Source: Lachnospiraceae bacterium UBA3845
Lineage (GTDB): Bacteria; Bacillota; Clostridia; Lachnospirales; Lachnospiraceae
NCBI GenBank assembly: GCA_002392705.1
Contig: DGHP01000039.1
Span: forward strand, 1-7,226
Reading direction: 5' to 3'
Length of the DNA stretch: 7,226 nucleotides
Shown one piece after another: positions 6,224-7,226 of the stretch. Positions within the stretch are counted from its first letter, which is position 1. Every line of letters starts with the position of its first letter. A program made the translations under genes and the position numbers. The notes beneath the pieces were generated by a model. That model did not search any database. It saw only the letters and a program-made list of their open reading frames with translations, and was not told where the DNA came from.

Positions 6224-7226
6224 GTGGATAAAAAAGAATACAACGAAAAACTGGAAGAGATAAAAGGGCTGATCGCGGCTGAGGATTACAGCAGCGCGGC
6301 ACAGATCGCGGATTCCATCGACTGGAAGCGGGTCCGCAACGTTCAGACTCTGGTGATGATCAGCGAGGTCTATGAAGCGGTCGAGCGCTATGAGGACAGC
6401 AAAACCCTGCTGCTGCGCGCCTACCGCAGGAGTCCCGTCGGGAGGACGGTACTCTACCGCCTGGTCGAAGTGACGATCAAGCTGAATCAGTTTGATGAGG
6501 CCATCGAGTATTATTCCGAGTATGTGCAGGCGGCGCCGCGCGACAACAGCAGGTATATCCTGAAATATAAAATTTACCGTGCCAGAGGTTCGTCTGTCGA
6601 CGAGCAGATCAGCATCCTGAAGGAATACCTGAAGCAGGAATATAATGAAAAATGGGCCTATGAGCTTGCGAAACTCCAGATTTCCGCCGGCCGTACCCAG
6701 GATGCGCTCAGCACCTGCGATGACCTGGTGCTGTGGTTCCACAGCGGGAAATATGTAATCAAGGCGTTGGAACTGAAGCGCCGCTACGCGCCGCTCACGC
6801 CCAAGCAGCAGGAGATCTACGACGGCCGCTTCGACGATGAGGATTCCGCGGAATATGAGCAGGAAGGGGATGATACCTCCTATCTGAAGCAGGCGGAAGC
6901 CTTCAAGCGCTCGGAGCGGGTGGACCAGCAGCAGGAGAAGATCAAGAGCGAGCTGGCAAGGGATATCTCCAGAGTGACCAGAAACCGGGAGGCGATGGAG
7001 AATGATGCCGCCCTTCCGGACAGTCAGCCGGAGACAATCTCCGCGGGAGCCGCCGTCAGCGGAGCTGCGCAGGAAGCAGGAGAACTTGCGGAAGCGGCCA
7101 TTACCGGAGCTGTGCAGGAAGCGGGAGAGACAGCAGAAACAGCTATTCCCGGAGCCGTGCAGGAAGCTGGAGAGATGCCAGAAACGGCCATTACCGGAGC
7201 CGTGCAGGAAGCGGGAGAGATGGCAG
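6224..7226 (+). CDS. TPR-like helical-repeat protein of unknown function, partial (runs off right edge)
   Basis: At least 334 codons are open from GTG 6224 to the end of the window, with no stop. The start MDKKEYNEKLEEIKGLI is supported by the upstream ribosome binding site. Residues about 4-188 look like TPR-type helix pairs: 4-33 (AEDYSSAAQIA), 40-71 (ERYEDSKTLLLRAY), 74-105 (NQFDEAIEYYSEYVQAAP) and 143-172 (GRTQDALSTCDDLV). A charged, probably coiled or flexible stretch follows (about 189-270), containing DDEDSAEYEQEGDD and a Lys/Glu-rich helix. From residue 278 an Ala/Glu-rich tandem repeat continues to the edge. I see no signal peptide or membrane helix, so it is probably cytoplasmic. 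TPR proteins generally mediate protein-protein contacts; no enzymatic domain is visible in the part present, but one may follow. The 16-base gap to trkH suggests cotranscription with the K+ system. I do not recognise the family. Confidence 0.85.
   Translation, partial: MDKKEYNEKLEEIKGLIAAEDYSSAAQIADSIDWKRVRNVQTLVMISEVYEAVERYEDSKTLLLRAYRRSPVGRTVLYRLVEVTIKLNQFDEAIEYYSEYVQAAPRDNSRYILKYKIYRARGSSVDEQISILKEYLKQEYNEKWAYELAKLQISAGRTQDALSTCDDLVLWFHSGKYVIKALELKRRYAPLTPKQQEIYDGRFDDEDSAEYEQEGDDTSYLKQAEAFKRSERVDQQQEKIKSELARDISRVTRNREAMENDAALPDSQPETISAGAAVSGAAQEAGELAEAAITGAVQEAGETAETAIPGAVQEAGEMPETAITGAVQEAGEMA
7055..7226 (+). repeat. Tandem 45-bp units in the TPR-like gene, cut by the window edge
   Basis: Units at 7055-7099, 7100-7144, 7145-7189 and 7190-7226 (incomplete) each code for 15 residues of the type ITGAVQEAGEMAETA. 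Units 3 and 4 differ at about 3 of 37 comparable bases and units 2 and 3 at about 8 of 45. The first unit (VSGAAQEAGELAEAA) is the most diverged, as expected at the border of an array. The number of further copies is unknown. The segment is probably a low-complexity linker or a helical repeat. Confidence 0.88.

Noticed and set aside
6134..6742. Antisense open frame of 202 codons over the trkH end and the TPR-like gene
   Set aside because: The + strand has a well-supported frame with a ribosome binding site and TPR-like pattern; the antisense frame has no recognisable start context or domain.

Overview
This window looks like chromosomal DNA from a Gram-positive anaerobe of the Clostridia, possibly Lachnospiraceae. 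That is an inference from strong AGGAGG-type ribosome binding sites, GTG starts, the protein style (MocR, TrkA, TrkH) and a GC content that looks somewhat above half by eye. Nothing in the sequence fixes the genus. All genes are on the + strand, and I see no insertion sequence, phage gene, CRISPR array, tRNA or rRNA.

Left part (1-3025): a MocR/PdxR-type transcription regulator (GntR-like winged helix fused to an aminotransferase-like domain), a 160-base gap containing a good extended -10 promoter, and a 12-helix MFS transporter. The transporter is closed off by a strong intrinsic terminator. The regulator and transporter may be functionally linked, but no operator was identified.

Middle (2932-3296): a 365-base intergenic stretch. 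It holds the terminator, a pair of imperfect 28-bp direct repeats that each contain hairpin potential, a promoter with an extended -10 box, and a short leader with possible alternative pairing near the ribosome binding site of the next gene.

Right part (3297-7226): a K+ uptake operon. trkA (cytoplasmic regulatory subunit with two RCK units) is followed after 28 bases by trkH (membrane K+-translocating subunit with four P-loops). After 16 more bases comes a gene for an unrecognised helical-repeat (TPR-like) protein that runs off the right edge. TrkA and TrkH together should form a nucleotide-gated K+ uptake channel. The third protein is probably cotranscribed, but its role is unknown.

Two unrelated proteins here, the MocR regulator and the TPR-like protein, carry in-frame tandem repeats rich in Ala, Glu and Gly/Pro in putative disordered segments (33-bp units and 45-bp units). 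These repeats, the repeated element upstream of trkA and the uncharacterised trk-linked gene are the most unusual things in the window. I do not see convincing evidence of a wholly new system.
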